From CAYMFD01 sp964389475 (GTDB lineage Bacteria; Bacteroidota; Bacteroidia; Chitinophagales; Saprospiraceae): 18,838 nucleotides of DNA. The position numbers and the translations under genes were made by a program. Below are positions 1 through 9,351 of the stretch, one piece after another. The notes under the pieces are model-generated. The model searched no databases, had not been told where the DNA came from, and saw only the letters and a list, made by a program, of their open reading frames with translations. The DNA lies in contig CAYMFD010000077.1 in the NCBI GenBank assembly GCA_964389475.1, forward strand, positions 1-18,838, given 5' to 3'. The number at the start of each line of letters is the position of its first letter. Position 1 is the first letter of the stretch.

Positions 1-177
1 GTAAGTAGTTGTTTCATTTGGTGGTAATTGCTGATTGTCAAATAATTGATGCAATGATAGGTAATTATCTAGCCTTGCAAAAGTCATCTTTATGACGATA
101 TTAGCGGACGTCAGTGACAACATTGACGCATTTTTAACGCTTGCTTAATGTTTAGCAGGTAGACAGGACCAACGTAG

Positions 178-1845
178 ATGCACACACACAAGATCGCATT
201 AACTCTCGTAGCGTGGTTAATGACCATGTCATTGCATGCCCAAGATAAGCCCATTTTTAGCGGAGGATTTGAGAGCAACCTTAACTTCTTTATTAGAGAC
301 TCACTGATCGGAGCGGCGGATATACCGCAGTACGATCGAGAGCTTACGGGTGGTGAAGCTTGGCTCAATCTCAATATGGCCTACAATGGTTTTACCATCG
401 GTGGTCGCTTTGACCTCTTTAATAATTCTAACCTGCTCAATCCTACTGGCTCCTATACAGGGCAGGGTATCGGTATCTGGTACATCCGCAAGAGTGTCGG
501 TAATCTAGACTTACAGGCAGGCCATATTTACGATCAGATCGGTAGTGGTATTATTTTCAGATCCTTTGAGCAGCGACCCCTTCTTATCGATAATGCCCTC
601 TATGGCGTCCACGGTAAGTACCATCTCAATGATAACTGGAGTATCAAGGCCTTTACGGGTATGCAGCGTTTCCTCTTCAGTGAGCACAGCGGTATTATCA
701 AAGGGGCTAGCCTAGAAGGCTTCCACACATTCGGAGAGCCTGGCGCCGGCGCCGTCAATGTAGCCCCTGGTATAGGCATCGTCAATAGGACCTTGTCTGA
801 TGAGGCAGTAGGTCGCCTAGTCGATAAGTTGCGATTCTACAGACCGGAGGACGTGGTAATCCCGCAGTATAATACGTACGCCATGACGGCCTATAATACG
901 CTGACGTGGAAGTGGTTGACCTGGTATGTAGAGGCTGCCTACAAGACACCGGAGGTATTCTTAGACCCGATGGCCGAGCGGACGACCGTCGGTGGAGAGA
1001 CCGTCGAGGGACGACTCGTCAGAGATGCCGGATCGGTCATCTACAATAGTATAGGTATAGCGGCAGGGAAGTTAGGCATGAGTATAGAGGCCAAGCGTAC
1101 CGAAAACTTTAACATGCGAGCAGACCCCAACCTAGAGCGACTCGACGGACTCATCAACTACCTACCGCCTATGAATAGGCAGAACAGTTACCGTCTTACG
1201 GCTAGATATGCACCAGCCGTGCAGGACTTGAGTGAGCTGGCCTTTCAGTTTGACGCCTCGTACAAGGTCAATAAGAAGCTATCTGTACACGGTAACTTTA
1301 GCAATATTACGACCCTAGACGGCGACCAACTCTACCGCGAGATATATGTAGATGCGACGTACAAGCAGAAGCGTAAGTGGCAGTTGACCGTAGGAGCACA
1401 GCGCCAGGAGTATAACCAAGAGGTATATGAGATCAAGCCCGAGGTGCCGATCGTCCGTACGGTAGTTCCATTCGCAGACTTCCTATATCGTATCACCCGT
1501 AAGAAGTCGATACGATTCGAGACGCAGTACATGGATACTAGAGAAGACTTCGGTCGCTGGTTATTCGGCCTAGTAGAGTACGGCATAGCGCCGAAGTGGA
1601 TCTTTGAGGCCTCTATCATGTATAACTTCGAGCCTAATGAAGATCGGATCGACGCAGTCTTTGATGAAAATGGAAACCTGCCTGCCCTCGTCTACCCGAC
1701 ATTAGGTGCAGTTTACATCCACAAGGCTAATAGATATAGCCTCCGCTACGTTAAACAGGTGGAGGGTATCGTTTGTACGGGCGGTATATGCCGTCTTGAG
1801 CCTGCTTTCAGTGGGTTTAAGTTTCAGGTAACCTCTGTTTTTTAA
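178..1845 (+). CDS. DUF6029 family outer-membrane-type protein
   Basis: A 555-residue protein with a Sec signal peptide: a short basic start (MHTHK), a hydrophobic core and a cleavage site at about HAQ|D (residue 22). The mature part is rich in alternating aromatic and polar strands. It has the conserved early blocks I associate with DUF6029: GGFESN near the mature N-terminus, then AGHIYDQIGSGIIFRSFEQR and a DNALYGV block around residues 120-145. The role of the family is unknown. The strand pattern and signal peptide suggest an outer-membrane or periplasmic beta-structure (inference). The next gene, an Omp28-like lipoprotein, starts 34 bases downstream on the same strand, so the two probably form an operon. 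A loose Bacteroidota-like promoter, TTG at 123-125 and TAATGTTTA at 146-154 with 20 bases between, lies upstream but matches the consensus imperfectly. Family call by remembered sequence pattern, fairly sure. Confidence 0.8.
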   Translation: MHTHKIALTLVAWLMTMSLHAQDKPIFSGGFESNLNFFIRDSLIGAADIPQYDRELTGGEAWLNLNMAYNGFTIGGRFDLFNNSNLLNPTGSYTGQGIGIWYIRKSVGNLDLQAGHIYDQIGSGIIFRSFEQRPLLIDNALYGVHGKYHLNDNWSIKAFTGMQRFLFSEHSGIIKGASLEGFHTFGEPGAGAVNVAPGIGIVNRTLSDEAVGRLVDKLRFYRPEDVVIPQYNTYAMTAYNTLTWKWLTWYVEAAYKTPEVFLDPMAERTTVGGETVEGRLVRDAGSVIYNSIGIAAGKLGMSIEAKRTENFNMRADPNLERLDGLINYLPPMNRQNSYRLTARYAPAVQDLSELAFQFDASYKVNKKLSVHGNFSNITTLDGDQLYREIYVDATYKQKRKWQLTVGAQRQEYNQEVYEIKPEVPIVRTVVPFADFLYRITRKKSIRFETQYMDTREDFGRWLFGLVEYGIAPKWIFEASIMYNFEPNEDRIDAVFDENGNLPALVYPTLGAVYIHKANRYSLRYVKQVEGIVCTGGICRLEPAFSGFKFQVTSVF

Positions 1846-1879
1846 ATTTGTCATACGCCACCTTTCTAAAACTGATACA

Positions 1880-2740
1880 ATGACATTGAGACCTATAACG
1901 ATATTAGCCGCAGTACTAGCCATAGTATTAAGTACGTCTTGTGAAGAGATTCCCGTTACCGTTTCTACAGGTGGCGGAGGAGGCCCTACGTCCAGTGACA
2001 CCATATTTAAGACGGTACTCGTAGAGGACTTGACAGGTGTTCGTTGCCCTAACTGTCCCAAGGGATCGGCCCAGCTCGACGATATGGTGGCACTATTTGG
2101 CGGAGACAATATTATCCCAGTAGGGATACACGGTGACTTTTTAGCGGACCCTTTGCCTGAGAGTAAGTTTGTTTTTAAAAACGACTACGCCAAGGCCATC
2201 GAGGAATCATACGTCCCCTTTCTCGGTAAGCCCGCAGGAGTATTTAATCGGATCAAGTTTGAGGACGAGCTCTTTATCTCCAATGCCGACTCCGACGAGT
2301 GGCCCATACTTGCCGAGCGAGAACTACAGAAAGTAGCAGAGGCCACTATAGGTATGGAGCATAGCTACGATGCTGGCTCAAGACGACTAGAGGTTGATGT
2401 AACCGTTACTGGCATTGTAGACATAGATCAGGGCCTAGCTGTATCGATATGGTTGACACAGAGCGGTATGGTTGACAAACAAGAGTCGGTGGGTGAGGTA
2501 CTGCCTGATTACGTGCACAAGCATGTCTTGCTAGGCGGTGTGACAGCACCACTAGGTGACCCACTAGTAGAGTCGCTCCTAGCTGACGAGACTATCACCA
2601 GATCCTATACATACACCCTACCTGCGGAGGACGGCCTCTGGGTAGCTGAGGATATGGACATAATTAGCTTCTTGCACAATACCTCTAGCGGTGATGGCAG
2701 AGAGGTTTTCTATACGGTACATGCTGAGGTGGTGGAGTAG
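1880..2740 (+). CDS. Omp28-related outer membrane lipoprotein with CxxC motif
   Basis: A 286-residue lipoprotein. The N-terminus has a hydrophobic stretch ending in a lipobox (LSTSC, Cys21), followed by a flexible glycine-rich linker (TGGGGGPTSS). The next block, VLVEDLTGVRCPNCPKG (about residues 46-62), has the CPNC redox-type motif of the thioredoxin-like half of Omp28 proteins. It is followed by IIPVGIHGDF and a VPFLGKPAGVFNR segment with the Pro that is usual near a thioredoxin-like active site. The C-terminal half (about 150-286) looks like a beta-sandwich. Omp28 proteins are surface or outer-membrane proteins of Bacteroidota. Whether the CxxC here works as a disulfide or redox site is inference. 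It probably shares a transcript with the DUF6029 gene just upstream, a pairing common in this phylum. Confidence 0.8.
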   Translation: MTLRPITILAAVLAIVLSTSCEEIPVTVSTGGGGGPTSSDTIFKTVLVEDLTGVRCPNCPKGSAQLDDMVALFGGDNIIPVGIHGDFLADPLPESKFVFKNDYAKAIEESYVPFLGKPAGVFNRIKFEDELFISNADSDEWPILAERELQKVAEATIGMEHSYDAGSRRLEVDVTVTGIVDIDQGLAVSIWLTQSGMVDKQESVGEVLPDYVHKHVLLGGVTAPLGDPLVESLLADETITRSYTYTLPAEDGLWVAEDMDIISFLHNTSSGDGREVFYTVHAEVVE

Positions 2741-3053
2741 GGTGGTTTGACACCAAGCACTTTCAAGAGATCTGGTAATCATTACCCATGGCTCCATATT
2801 ATTTTGGAATATAAATATTGCACTCTTTTACTAGTGGCAATTAAGAGGATTTTGAAAATAAGAGAGATGCTTTTGAACCTTGGGTCGTGAACTGACTTTG
2901 ATTATGTAAGAGCACCCTCTAGCATACAGCGGGTTGAGATAGGTAGTTATGCCTCTTGAAGCTGAGATATGCGAAAATGCTACATCGGTTGCAATTGGAC
3001 TCTCGAGATTCGTGATATTACAACAGAGGTCAGTCCATGCTTAAACACATGTA
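2741..3053. other. Intergenic stretch without a recognisable gene
   Basis: These 313 bases contain no ORF with signal peptide, domain or family resemblance. The only structure I see is a short perfect palindrome, GGTAATCATTACC (2774-2786), about 35 bases after the Omp28-like stop. It could be an operator or chance. No T-run-backed terminator and no good TTTG/TAnnTTTG promoter for the downstream gene was found. Confidence 0.5.
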
Positions 3054-4694
3054 ATGATTAGATCTGCACTAATACTAGCTTGTCGAATCCTGCTTGTGTT
3101 TGTAGTATCAGCCACTACCTCTTTTGCACAGTTACCTAGCGTAGAGTGGCTGCCGAATGATGATATCCTTTGGACATACACCTCCTACATACCTGAGGCG
3201 CAGGCTGTGGCTGATAGTACACCAGGTTTAGGTCCATTGTTTAATGATCCCACGATTAATGGTCATTTTGATCATGGGTTTGAAGTAGATGGAACAATCA
3301 CTTACTTAGCTGTGAGGTCGGAGTCCCTCGATGTCTTGACCTCACAGGTTGTAGCACTAGACAATCGGACCGGCGAAGTGGAGTGGCGATATACCATTCT
3401 TCCCGACACATCTAATATAGCTTACAGTGTGGTCCATATTGATGTAAGAGATGGTCTGTTATATGTGATGGGACTTAGATGTTCAGAACCCATCAATAGG
3501 TTTCAGCCTAATTGTACGCGAGTCTTTTCTAATCCCATGGAAATGCATGTTTTAGATGCCGCTACTGGCGATATAATAGATATTGTTAATGCAGTTGAGG
3601 AGGATGCTCCACTTGAGATACAGTACTTTCTTAGCAATGACCGCCCTCCTATTATGCCACGGTCAGATGGTTCCGTTTTTTACCTACGTAGCCTAGATTG
3701 GATAAGGACAGACTACGCTAATTCGATTGTCGTATCAGATCCAAATGGTGATGTTGCTATCAGGGGGGATACGATAGCTTACGAAGATCGGTTTAACCGC
3801 ACTGCACGCTTGGGTCACGCCTTTTCTGATGACTCAGCATTGTTTTACTACGGTTCGACTGAAAATAATAGTTTTCCAAATTTCTCAGAGGCTGTAGTAC
3901 TGCTTGTGGATAATGAGGGTGCGATCGCAGATGTGATAGAAATAGATAGTTTGACTAATTATTTGTTTAGTTTGATCACACTTGATTGTAATGACGACGT
4001 GTGTCTTATATCTGGGATCAGTAGGTTTGAGGATGATGCAGTTCAGAATACTAACGGCTCTTATCCGAGAGCCTTTAAAGTCTCTCTTCTTGTGCTAGAC
4101 CGCCAGGGTGATGTGGTCAAACAGTACAAGCGTATACCTAATACGGGGAATGGTGGTGTAGTAGGTTTTATGAATCACCAGACGGGACAAGTAGGTTTCG
4201 TACATCGTGATGGTAATGAGCCTGGATGGCAGTATAGGTTCGATATTTATCTTGAAATCGACAATCACATCAAGCTCGTAGATAGCATCATGGTAGATAC
4301 TACCACTGAAGGGGTAGAAATGGTAGATGCTGTAATTTCTGAGGACAATATTTTGTCGTTGTCATTTTATAACGTTAGAGAAGGTATAGGTACCGATACT
4401 CGTCACGTGGTGGGTTTTGATTTAAGTAGTTATCTGCTTACTGGTACGACTGAGGAGTCTGGTGGGCGGCATACTCACTTGTCTGTCGTACCCAATTCAG
4501 CAGTAGACCGTATTGAGCTAGTAGATGTTGCTGAGGGTGCCGACTATCGCATAGTAGATATGATGGGCCGGTTGCTCAAGTCAGGTGCTTATGAGGGAGT
4601 TATTAATGTATCTAGCCTAGTGCCCGGCCTATATAGTATCTCTGTCATTAGTGAGACGGGACGGGGCATCACGGAGACTTTCGTTAAGCAGTAG
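3054..4694 (+). CDS. T9SS type A sorting domain protein, PQQ/propeller-like
   Basis: A 546-residue secreted protein. A signal peptide covers residues 1-26 (hydrophobic core LLVFVVSATT, cleavage around SFA|Q). Near residues 99-112 the segment VVALDNRTGEVEWRY resembles a PQQ-type beta-propeller repeat, and later segments (HVLDAATGDI, LLVLDRQGDVV) have a similar strand-turn pattern, so a propeller fold is likely but not proven. The last ~75 residues form a T9SS type A C-terminal domain: VVPNSAVDRIEL, then YRIVDMMGRLLKSG, then LVPGLYSISV and a final ETFVKQ. This tail directs export across the outer membrane by T9SS and is normally removed or used for anchoring. The usual YPNP box is altered to VPNS. 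The gene stands alone: 313 bases before it are empty and a hairpin terminator follows 31 bases after the stop. Substrate or ligand is unknown. Confidence 0.8.
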   Translation: MIRSALILACRILLVFVVSATTSFAQLPSVEWLPNDDILWTYTSYIPEAQAVADSTPGLGPLFNDPTINGHFDHGFEVDGTITYLAVRSESLDVLTSQVVALDNRTGEVEWRYTILPDTSNIAYSVVHIDVRDGLLYVMGLRCSEPINRFQPNCTRVFSNPMEMHVLDAATGDIIDIVNAVEEDAPLEIQYFLSNDRPPIMPRSDGSVFYLRSLDWIRTDYANSIVVSDPNGDVAIRGDTIAYEDRFNRTARLGHAFSDDSALFYYGSTENNSFPNFSEAVVLLVDNEGAIADVIEIDSLTNYLFSLITLDCNDDVCLISGISRFEDDAVQNTNGSYPRAFKVSLLVLDRQGDVVKQYKRIPNTGNGGVVGFMNHQTGQVGFVHRDGNEPGWQYRFDIYLEIDNHIKLVDSIMVDTTTEGVEMVDAVISEDNILSLSFYNVREGIGTDTRHVVGFDLSSYLLTGTTEESGGRHTHLSVVPNSAVDRIELVDVAEGADYRIVDMMGRLLKSGAYEGVINVSSLVPGLYSISVISETGRGITETFVKQ

Positions 4695-4725
4695 AGTGGT
4701 TATCTAGCAATTGTATCAACTAGGG

Positions 4726-4767
4726 ACAATACATAGACATGTACCATACGTGTTTGTGTATTGTTTT
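4726..4767 (+). terminator. Intrinsic terminator of the 3054-4694 gene
   Basis: ACAATACATAGACATG (4726-4741) pairs along its whole length with CGTGTTTGTGTATTGT (4749-4764), counting three G-T wobble pairs. This leaves a 7-base loop and is followed by a short T-run (4764-4767). It begins 31 bases after the stop codon, a normal place for a factor-independent terminator. The stem is A/T-rich, so its strength is uncertain. Confidence 0.6.
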
Positions 4768-4845
4768 AGATAAGAGGCAATGTGCTTCCAGACGTCGTAG
4801 TGAGCTCGGTCGAACTATCCCTGCGGGCTCACGAATCACAGTTTC

Positions 4846-4885
4846 ATCCGAAATCTGACGTCTGAAATCCGATATCTGATATCCG
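4846..4885. repeat. Degenerate short direct/inverted repeat beside mfd stop
   Basis: Just downstream of the mfd stop (mfd reads leftward) the sequence repeats variants of ATCCGAAATCTGA and ATCCGATATCTGA about 21 bases apart, with GACGTC-like and GATATC-like palindromic cores between them. It is low-complexity and could be an intergenic repeat family or a transcript-end structure. Whether other copies exist cannot be seen from this window. Confidence 0.35.
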
Positions 4886-4890
4886 CCCTT

Positions 4891-7800
4891 CTACTTCTGT
4901 ACCGCCTTACTGATCCTTGCCACCTCTTTCTGAGCTCCCTTGAGACCGTGTACGCCATCCTTAACGAGCATAAGATACTTACTGCTCTGCTTGAGGGTGA
5001 CCTCGTAGTGCATGCCCTTAGTAGATACCCACGCCATGATCTTATTGAATGTAGCACTTTCGTAGTAGCTAGATTGTGGGTTGGTGATAAAGAAGAGGCG
5101 CATCTTCCTGTTCTTTAAGGCTAGTCGTTCAAAGCCTAGCTCAGCACAAGTCCATCGCAAACGTAAGCCCTCAAAAAGCTCCAGGATAGGTTTGGGTAGT
5201 GGTCCAAATCGGTCCTTTAGGTTTTTGGCAAAAGTCTCGATACCCGCCTCGTCGGTGATTTTATCGAGTGCCGTGTATAGTGTCAATCGTTCTTGGATAT
5301 TACTGACATAGGCATCGGGTATCAACATCTCGATATCTGTGTCAATCTCTACGTCCGTAATGTAGACACGCTTCTTTTTTAGATCCTCCTTAAAGACTTC
5401 TTTAAAGTCTGTCTCCTTAAGTTCGACGACGGCCTCCTCTAGGATCTTCTGAAAAGTCTCGTATCCGATATCACTGATAAACCCGCTCTGCTCAGCACCT
5501 AGTAGGTTACCCGCTCCCCTGATGTCGAGGTCTCGCATCGCGATATGAAACCCACTACCAAGATCGCTGAACTCCTCTAGTGTCTGTATACGTTTACGGG
5601 CATCAGAGGTCAGGACCGTCAGCGGCGGGGCAAATAGGTAGCAGAAGGCCTTCTTATTGCTACGACCTACACGACCTCTCAGCTGGTGGAGGTCACTCAT
5701 CCCAAACTGGTGGGCATTGTTGATGATGATCGTATTGGCATTGCTGATGTCTAGGCCCGTCTCGATGATATTGGTACAGACTAGTACATCAAACTTCCCG
5801 TCGATAAAGGACATCAGCGTCTCTTCCAGCTTTTTGCTCTCCATCTGACCGTGGGCGATAGCGACGCTTACATCAGGGCACAATCGCTTGACCATAGCAC
5901 CGATATCCAGGAGGGACTTTACTCGATTGTGGACGAAGAAAACCTGTCCGCCTCGGTTGATCTCGTAGTAGATACTGTCGCGAATGACCTCATCATTAAA
6001 AAGCCGCCGCTCGGTATGTATCGGCTGTCTATTAGGCGGTGGCGTACGTATGATGCTCAGGTCACGGGCCGACATCAGCGAAAACTGCAGGGTCCGTGGT
6101 ATGGGTGTGGCCGTCAGCGTGAGGGTGTCGACATTGACAGTCATCTGGCGGAGTTTTTCTTTGGCGGCAACGCCGAACTTCTGCTCCTCATCGATCACCA
6201 AGAGGCCGAGATCCTTAAACTTGATCTTCTTGCTGAGTATACCGTGGGTACCGATCAGTAACTCTATCTCGCCGCTCTCTAGTTTTTCGGTAATGATGCG
6301 CTTCTCCTTAGACGAGCGGAATCGATTGATGTAGTCGACATTAATGCCAAAGGACTCAAATCGATCTTTAAATGTCTTGTAGTGCTGTAGGGCTAGGATA
6401 GTAGTTGGTACCAGTACGGCCACCTGCTTGCCCGCTACGATCGCCTTAAACGCCGCTCGCAGTGCGATCTCCGTCTTGCCAAATCCCACATCACCACAGA
6501 TCAGGCGATCCATCGGGTTGTCCGCCATCATGTCTTCTTTGACAGCGACAGTGGCGGACTCTTGGTCAGGTGTGTCCTGATAGATAAAGCTGGCCTCTAG
6601 TTCGTTTTGCAGATATCCATCGGGTGGGAATGCATATCCCGGCGTCTGCTTACGCTTGGCGTAGAGCTTGATGAGCTCTTTGGCCATATCCTTGACCTTC
6701 TTCTTGGTCTTGCGCTTTAGGTTTTTCCAGGCATCGCCTCCTATCTTACTGAGCTTAGGGACCATGCCGTCTTTGCCCGAGTACTTGCTGATCTTGTGCA
6801 TGCTGTTGATGCTCACGTACAGCACGTCATTGTTTAGGTAAAATATACGGAGCGACTCCTGCACCACGCCTCCTACCTCGATCTTCTCTAGGCCGGAGTA
6901 CCGCCCGATACCGTGGTCTATGTGGGTGATGTGGTCGCCCGGCTTGAGGTCGCGGAGCATCTTGAGGTCCATGGCCTGCTGCTTGGTAAAGCCCTTGCGC
7001 AGCGAGTACTTATGGAATCGATCAAATATCTGATGGTCCGTATAGCAGGCCACCTGTAGGTCGTGATCGACGAAACCCGAGTGGATAGCCGACTTGACTG
7101 GGTGGAAGGCCACCTCCGCCTTCATATCCTCAAATATGTTGTAGAAGCGATCGATCTGCTTGCTATTATCAACGAAGAGGTAGTTTTCTCGACCTTCCTT
7201 GGTATTGTGGTGTAGGTCCTCTATCAGCAGCTTGAAGTTCTTGTTAAAACTGGGCTGTGGGTCACTCTTGGTCTCTATGACGCCATCTAGATCGATGCCG
7301 ACTAGTCCAGGCTTGAGCAGTATCATGTGGTGCTGGCTCAAGGCATCGACAATGGCATCAGGCCGGACGAAGGCACGTTCGTCTAGCAGCTCTTTAAGCT
7401 GTTCGTCTGTCTTGACCTCGATGGACTGGGCATACTCGCTGGCCTTGTCAAAGCAGTCTTTGATCTTGTCGACCAGCATCTCTAGGTTACGTACCCAGAT
7501 ATTGCATGGTTGCTCGAATAGGTCAAACAATGGGATCTTCTGCTCTTGTTTAAACTTGCTCGTGATATTAGGGATGATCGAAACCCTAGATATCTCTCGG
7601 ATCGATAGCTGGTCACTAGGATTAAACGTCCTGATGCTCTCTACCTCATCATCGAAGAGCTCTACCCTGTAGGGCCATTCGTTACCGAAAGAGAATATGT
7701 CAATAATGCCACCCCGTACAGCGAACTCTCCCGGCTCGTAGACATACTCACTGCGGACAAAGCCATACTCCACTAAGACCTCTATGATCGTGTCGACGTC

Positions 7801-8459
7801 CAATGTCTCCTCCTTGGCGATGATGATCTTCTCCTTATCGAGCTCTCTAGGGTCCACGACTTTTTCAAATATCGCCTCTGGGTAGGTAACGATTACCTCA
7901 TCATACCGCCCACGTGTATGTACGTTATTGACTGTCTCGGTACGCTGCAGCACGTTGGTGCTATTGACCTCCTCGTAGTTGGTGGGTCNNNNNNNNNNNN
8001 NNNNNNNNNNNNNNNNNNNNNNNNNNNNNNNNNNNNNNNNNNNNNNNNNNNNNNNNNNNNNNNNNNNNNNNNNNNNNNNNNNNNNNNNGTCTCGGTACGC
8101 TGCAGCACGTTGGTGCTATTGACCTCCTCGTAGTTGGTGGGTCGCTTAAAACTATCGGGAAAGAAGTGGACGTGCAGTCGCTGATACTTGGTCTGGTCGG
8201 CGGCATTTTCGGCGAGCACTAGGGCTAGCGTATCTAGTGTATTTTGGAGGTAAGCGGCCTCCTCCTTGTCTGCTGCAATAAATATATTGACACGTGGCTG
8301 CTGCTGATATAGTCCCAAGAGGGCAAAGCAATCCTGTGCACCCACTGTCCCCGCTAGATGTATGCGAGTTGGGTGATCCTTACCTGTGAAGTTCAGCAGC
8401 TCTTGGGTCCGCTGGCTATCAGCATATCGCTGTAGCAATTGCGCTAAGTTCTTGCTCAC
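4891..8459 (-). CDS. mfd: Transcription-repair coupling factor Mfd (interrupted by assembly gap)
   Basis: Mfd recognises RNA polymerase stalled at DNA damage, removes it by ATP-driven translocation and recruits UvrA for nucleotide excision repair. Reading starts at a GTG (8459-8457; MSKNLAQLLQRYADS) and runs 123 residues to the gap. The frame resumes after it and ends at TAG (4893-4891). If the duplicated 55 bases and the 100 Ns are collapsed, the protein is 1137 residues, near the usual family length. Visible parts in merged numbering: UvrB-like N-terminal domain (1 to about 350), RNA-polymerase-interacting CarD-like domain (GDHITHIDHGIGRYSG, about 456-471), Walker A GDVGFGKT (604-611), DEEQ box (705-708), the TATPIPRT motif, the motif VI region QLRGRVGRS, and the C-terminal TRCF domain. 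It is a single-copy housekeeping gene with no operon partner here. Confidence 0.95.
7934..7988. repeat. Left copy of 55-bp direct repeat flanking gap
   Basis: These 55 bases, from GTCTCGG to GGTGGGTC, are identical to 8089-8143 on the other side of the N run. They encode the same Mfd residues (TNYEEVNSTNVLQRTE region) twice. Exact identity that ends at the gap edge is what is left when two contigs that overlap by one assembly word are scaffolded without being merged. Confidence 0.95.
7989..8088. other. Assembly gap (100 N)
   Basis: Exactly 100 unknown bases, the conventional size for a gap of unknown length. It lies inside mfd. Because the flanking sequence is duplicated and collapsing both gap and one repeat keeps the reading frame, no real sequence is probably missing. 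Confidence 0.99.
8089..8143. repeat. Right copy of 55-bp direct repeat flanking gap
   Basis: Identical to 7934-7988. It begins at the base right after the N run. On the minus strand this copy is in frame with the Mfd N-terminus, and the other copy is in frame with the rest of Mfd. Confidence 0.95.
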
Positions 8460-8531
8460 GGCGGCGAAGGTAGTGGTTTTGGTGGAGGCAGATGTGAGGT
8501 GTCGGGCAGGGGTGTGGTTTTTGTGGTAAAA

Positions 8532-8550
8532 TGTATTTGCTACAAATACA
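8532..8550. promoter_or_regulatory. Interrupted palindrome upstream of mfd
   Basis: TGTATTTG-CTA-CAAATACA: two perfect 8-base arms around a 3-base centre, 73 bases upstream of the mfd start codon. The size and symmetry fit a dimeric repressor site. No matching regulator is in the window, so this is only a candidate. Confidence 0.4.
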
Positions 8551-8659
8551 AATAACTTATTTCTCTATCCCAGAACGCCTTCTATCATAGAGGAGCTCGT
8601 TGGTAGCTAGTGTCAAGTGAATGTGGGGTTCACTCATACATAGTAGTCTTGAAAATTTG

Positions 8660-8699
8660 ATTTGCAACGGCATAATCCTGTTGCAAATTAATTTGCAAC
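8660..8699. promoter_or_regulatory. Perfect 20-bp palindrome plus extra half-site
   Basis: GTTGCAAATTAATTTGCAAC (8680-8699) is perfectly self-complementary. The 10-mer ATTTGCAACG occurs at 8660-8669 and again at 8691-8700, exactly 31 bases apart, or about three helical turns. The arrangement of one full site and one in-phase half-site suggests cooperative binding by a dimeric DNA-binding protein. It lies about 200 bases upstream of mfd and about 650 bases upstream of the lipoprotein gene. Confidence 0.5.
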
Positions 8700-8801
8700 G
8701 CCACTAGTGGGACTGTAGACCCATGGACCTATCATAACTTCGCTACATCCTCTTGCTAAACCCCAATCGTACAATGTGGCTAAAGCCTCCACGCGACGCT
8801 T

Positions 8802-8835
8802 AACTTATGCCGTCCGCTGAAACAGACGGTAAGTT
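8802..8835. other. Imperfect hairpin
   Basis: AACTTA-TG-CCGTC (8802-8814) pairs with GACGG-TAAGTT (8825-8835): an 11-bp stem with a 2-base bulge and the 10-base loop CGCTGAAACA. The right arm runs into TTTT (8834-8837), so it could end a short + strand transcript or be part of a structured RNA. Confidence 0.35.
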
Positions 8836-9064
8836 TTACCGCACGATGTAGATCTAAGTTGCTAGCTAATTAAATAGAGAGCTACAGCCCCTTTAGCCTT
8901 GGATTAGATGTATTTGTATAGGCACTAGAAGTTGATGAAGGCAAGTAATTGAATTGACTTTACCGCATTGCGAGTAAAACCAGGGTAGCGCTAACGTATA
9001 GGTTACAGTATGTGCCAAAGAATTGACGCTAGCTTAATTGGTGGTTGAACGCTTCGTCGAAATC

Positions 9065-9085
9065 TCCGACTTGAGGCTAGTCGGA
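9065..9085. other. Perfect 7-bp hairpin
   Basis: TCCGACT (9065-9071) and AGTCGGA (9079-9085) are exact complements around a 7-base loop. No T-run follows, so it is unlikely to be a simple terminator. It is one of several stems in this gene-free stretch. Confidence 0.35.
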
Positions 9086-9283
9086 CCTATCCCACATAAC
9101 TTACAAAATCAAAAGTCATACTAGTATCTACAGATGGCTACTTGTATCCAACGGTTATCAAGATAGAAACGCCGGTATTATAGAGTCGAAGGTCCATGGA
9201 CGAGCTTAATTATAGTATCAATCTAGACCATTTCTATCGTGCTAGTTTTATATGCCTACTAGGCTTTATAATAGGAGGATTGA

Positions 9284-9314
9284 TTTGTTCGCAAGTATTT
9301 ACTGTATAGATTTG
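9284..9314 (+). promoter_or_regulatory. Bacteroidota-type promoter of the repeat-controlled lipoprotein gene
   Basis: TTTG at 9284-9287, a 19-base spacer, then TAGATTTG at 9307-9314. This matches the primary-sigma consensus of Bacteroidota (TTTG, about 19 bases, TAnnTTTG). A second box, TATATTTG, sits at 9326-9333 but lacks a good upstream element. Transcription would start near 9320 and give a leader of about 30 bases before the ATG pair at 9352 and 9355. This supports that ATG, not the in-frame ATG at 9413, as the true start. Confidence 0.7.
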
Positions 9315-9351
9315 ATATTTTGTTGTATATTTGTAGCAATTAAAACCTAAT

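Larger units (their letters stand above)
8460..9283. other. Long intergenic region with palindromes and hairpins
   Basis: About 820 bases between the divergent mfd and the lipoprotein gene. No ORF here has recognisable domain content, and stops are frequent in all frames. The region is structured: palindromes at 8532-8550 and 8680-8699, hairpins at 8802-8835, 8959-8978 and 9065-9085, and the 10-bp palindrome GTCCATGGAC at 9192-9201. It could hold an unrecognised small RNA, regulatory sites or a thoroughly decayed gene. The sequence alone does not decide. Confidence 0.5.

Noticed and set aside
5851..6334. + strand ORFs within mfd (136 and 116 codons), and the 157-codon one at 7199-7672
   Set aside because: They are antisense to conserved Mfd domains, low-complexity or arginine/serine-rich, and have no signals of their own.
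7934..8143. 55-bp direct repeats as target-site duplication of a mobile element
   Set aside because: Length is far beyond known target duplications, they abut exactly 100 N, and collapse restores mfd in frame. A scaffolding artefact explains everything.
7893..8206. Short ORFs on both strands through the N run
   Set aside because: They are products of the assembly gap and of reading the duplicated 55 bases in wrong frames.
9196..9309. 37-codon ORF (MDELNYSINLDHFYRASF..., hydrophobic second half) upstream of the lipoprotein gene
   Set aside because: It could be a small membrane protein, but it overlaps the consensus promoter at 9284-9314, has no visible promoter of its own and no family resemblance. 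Chance is as likely.
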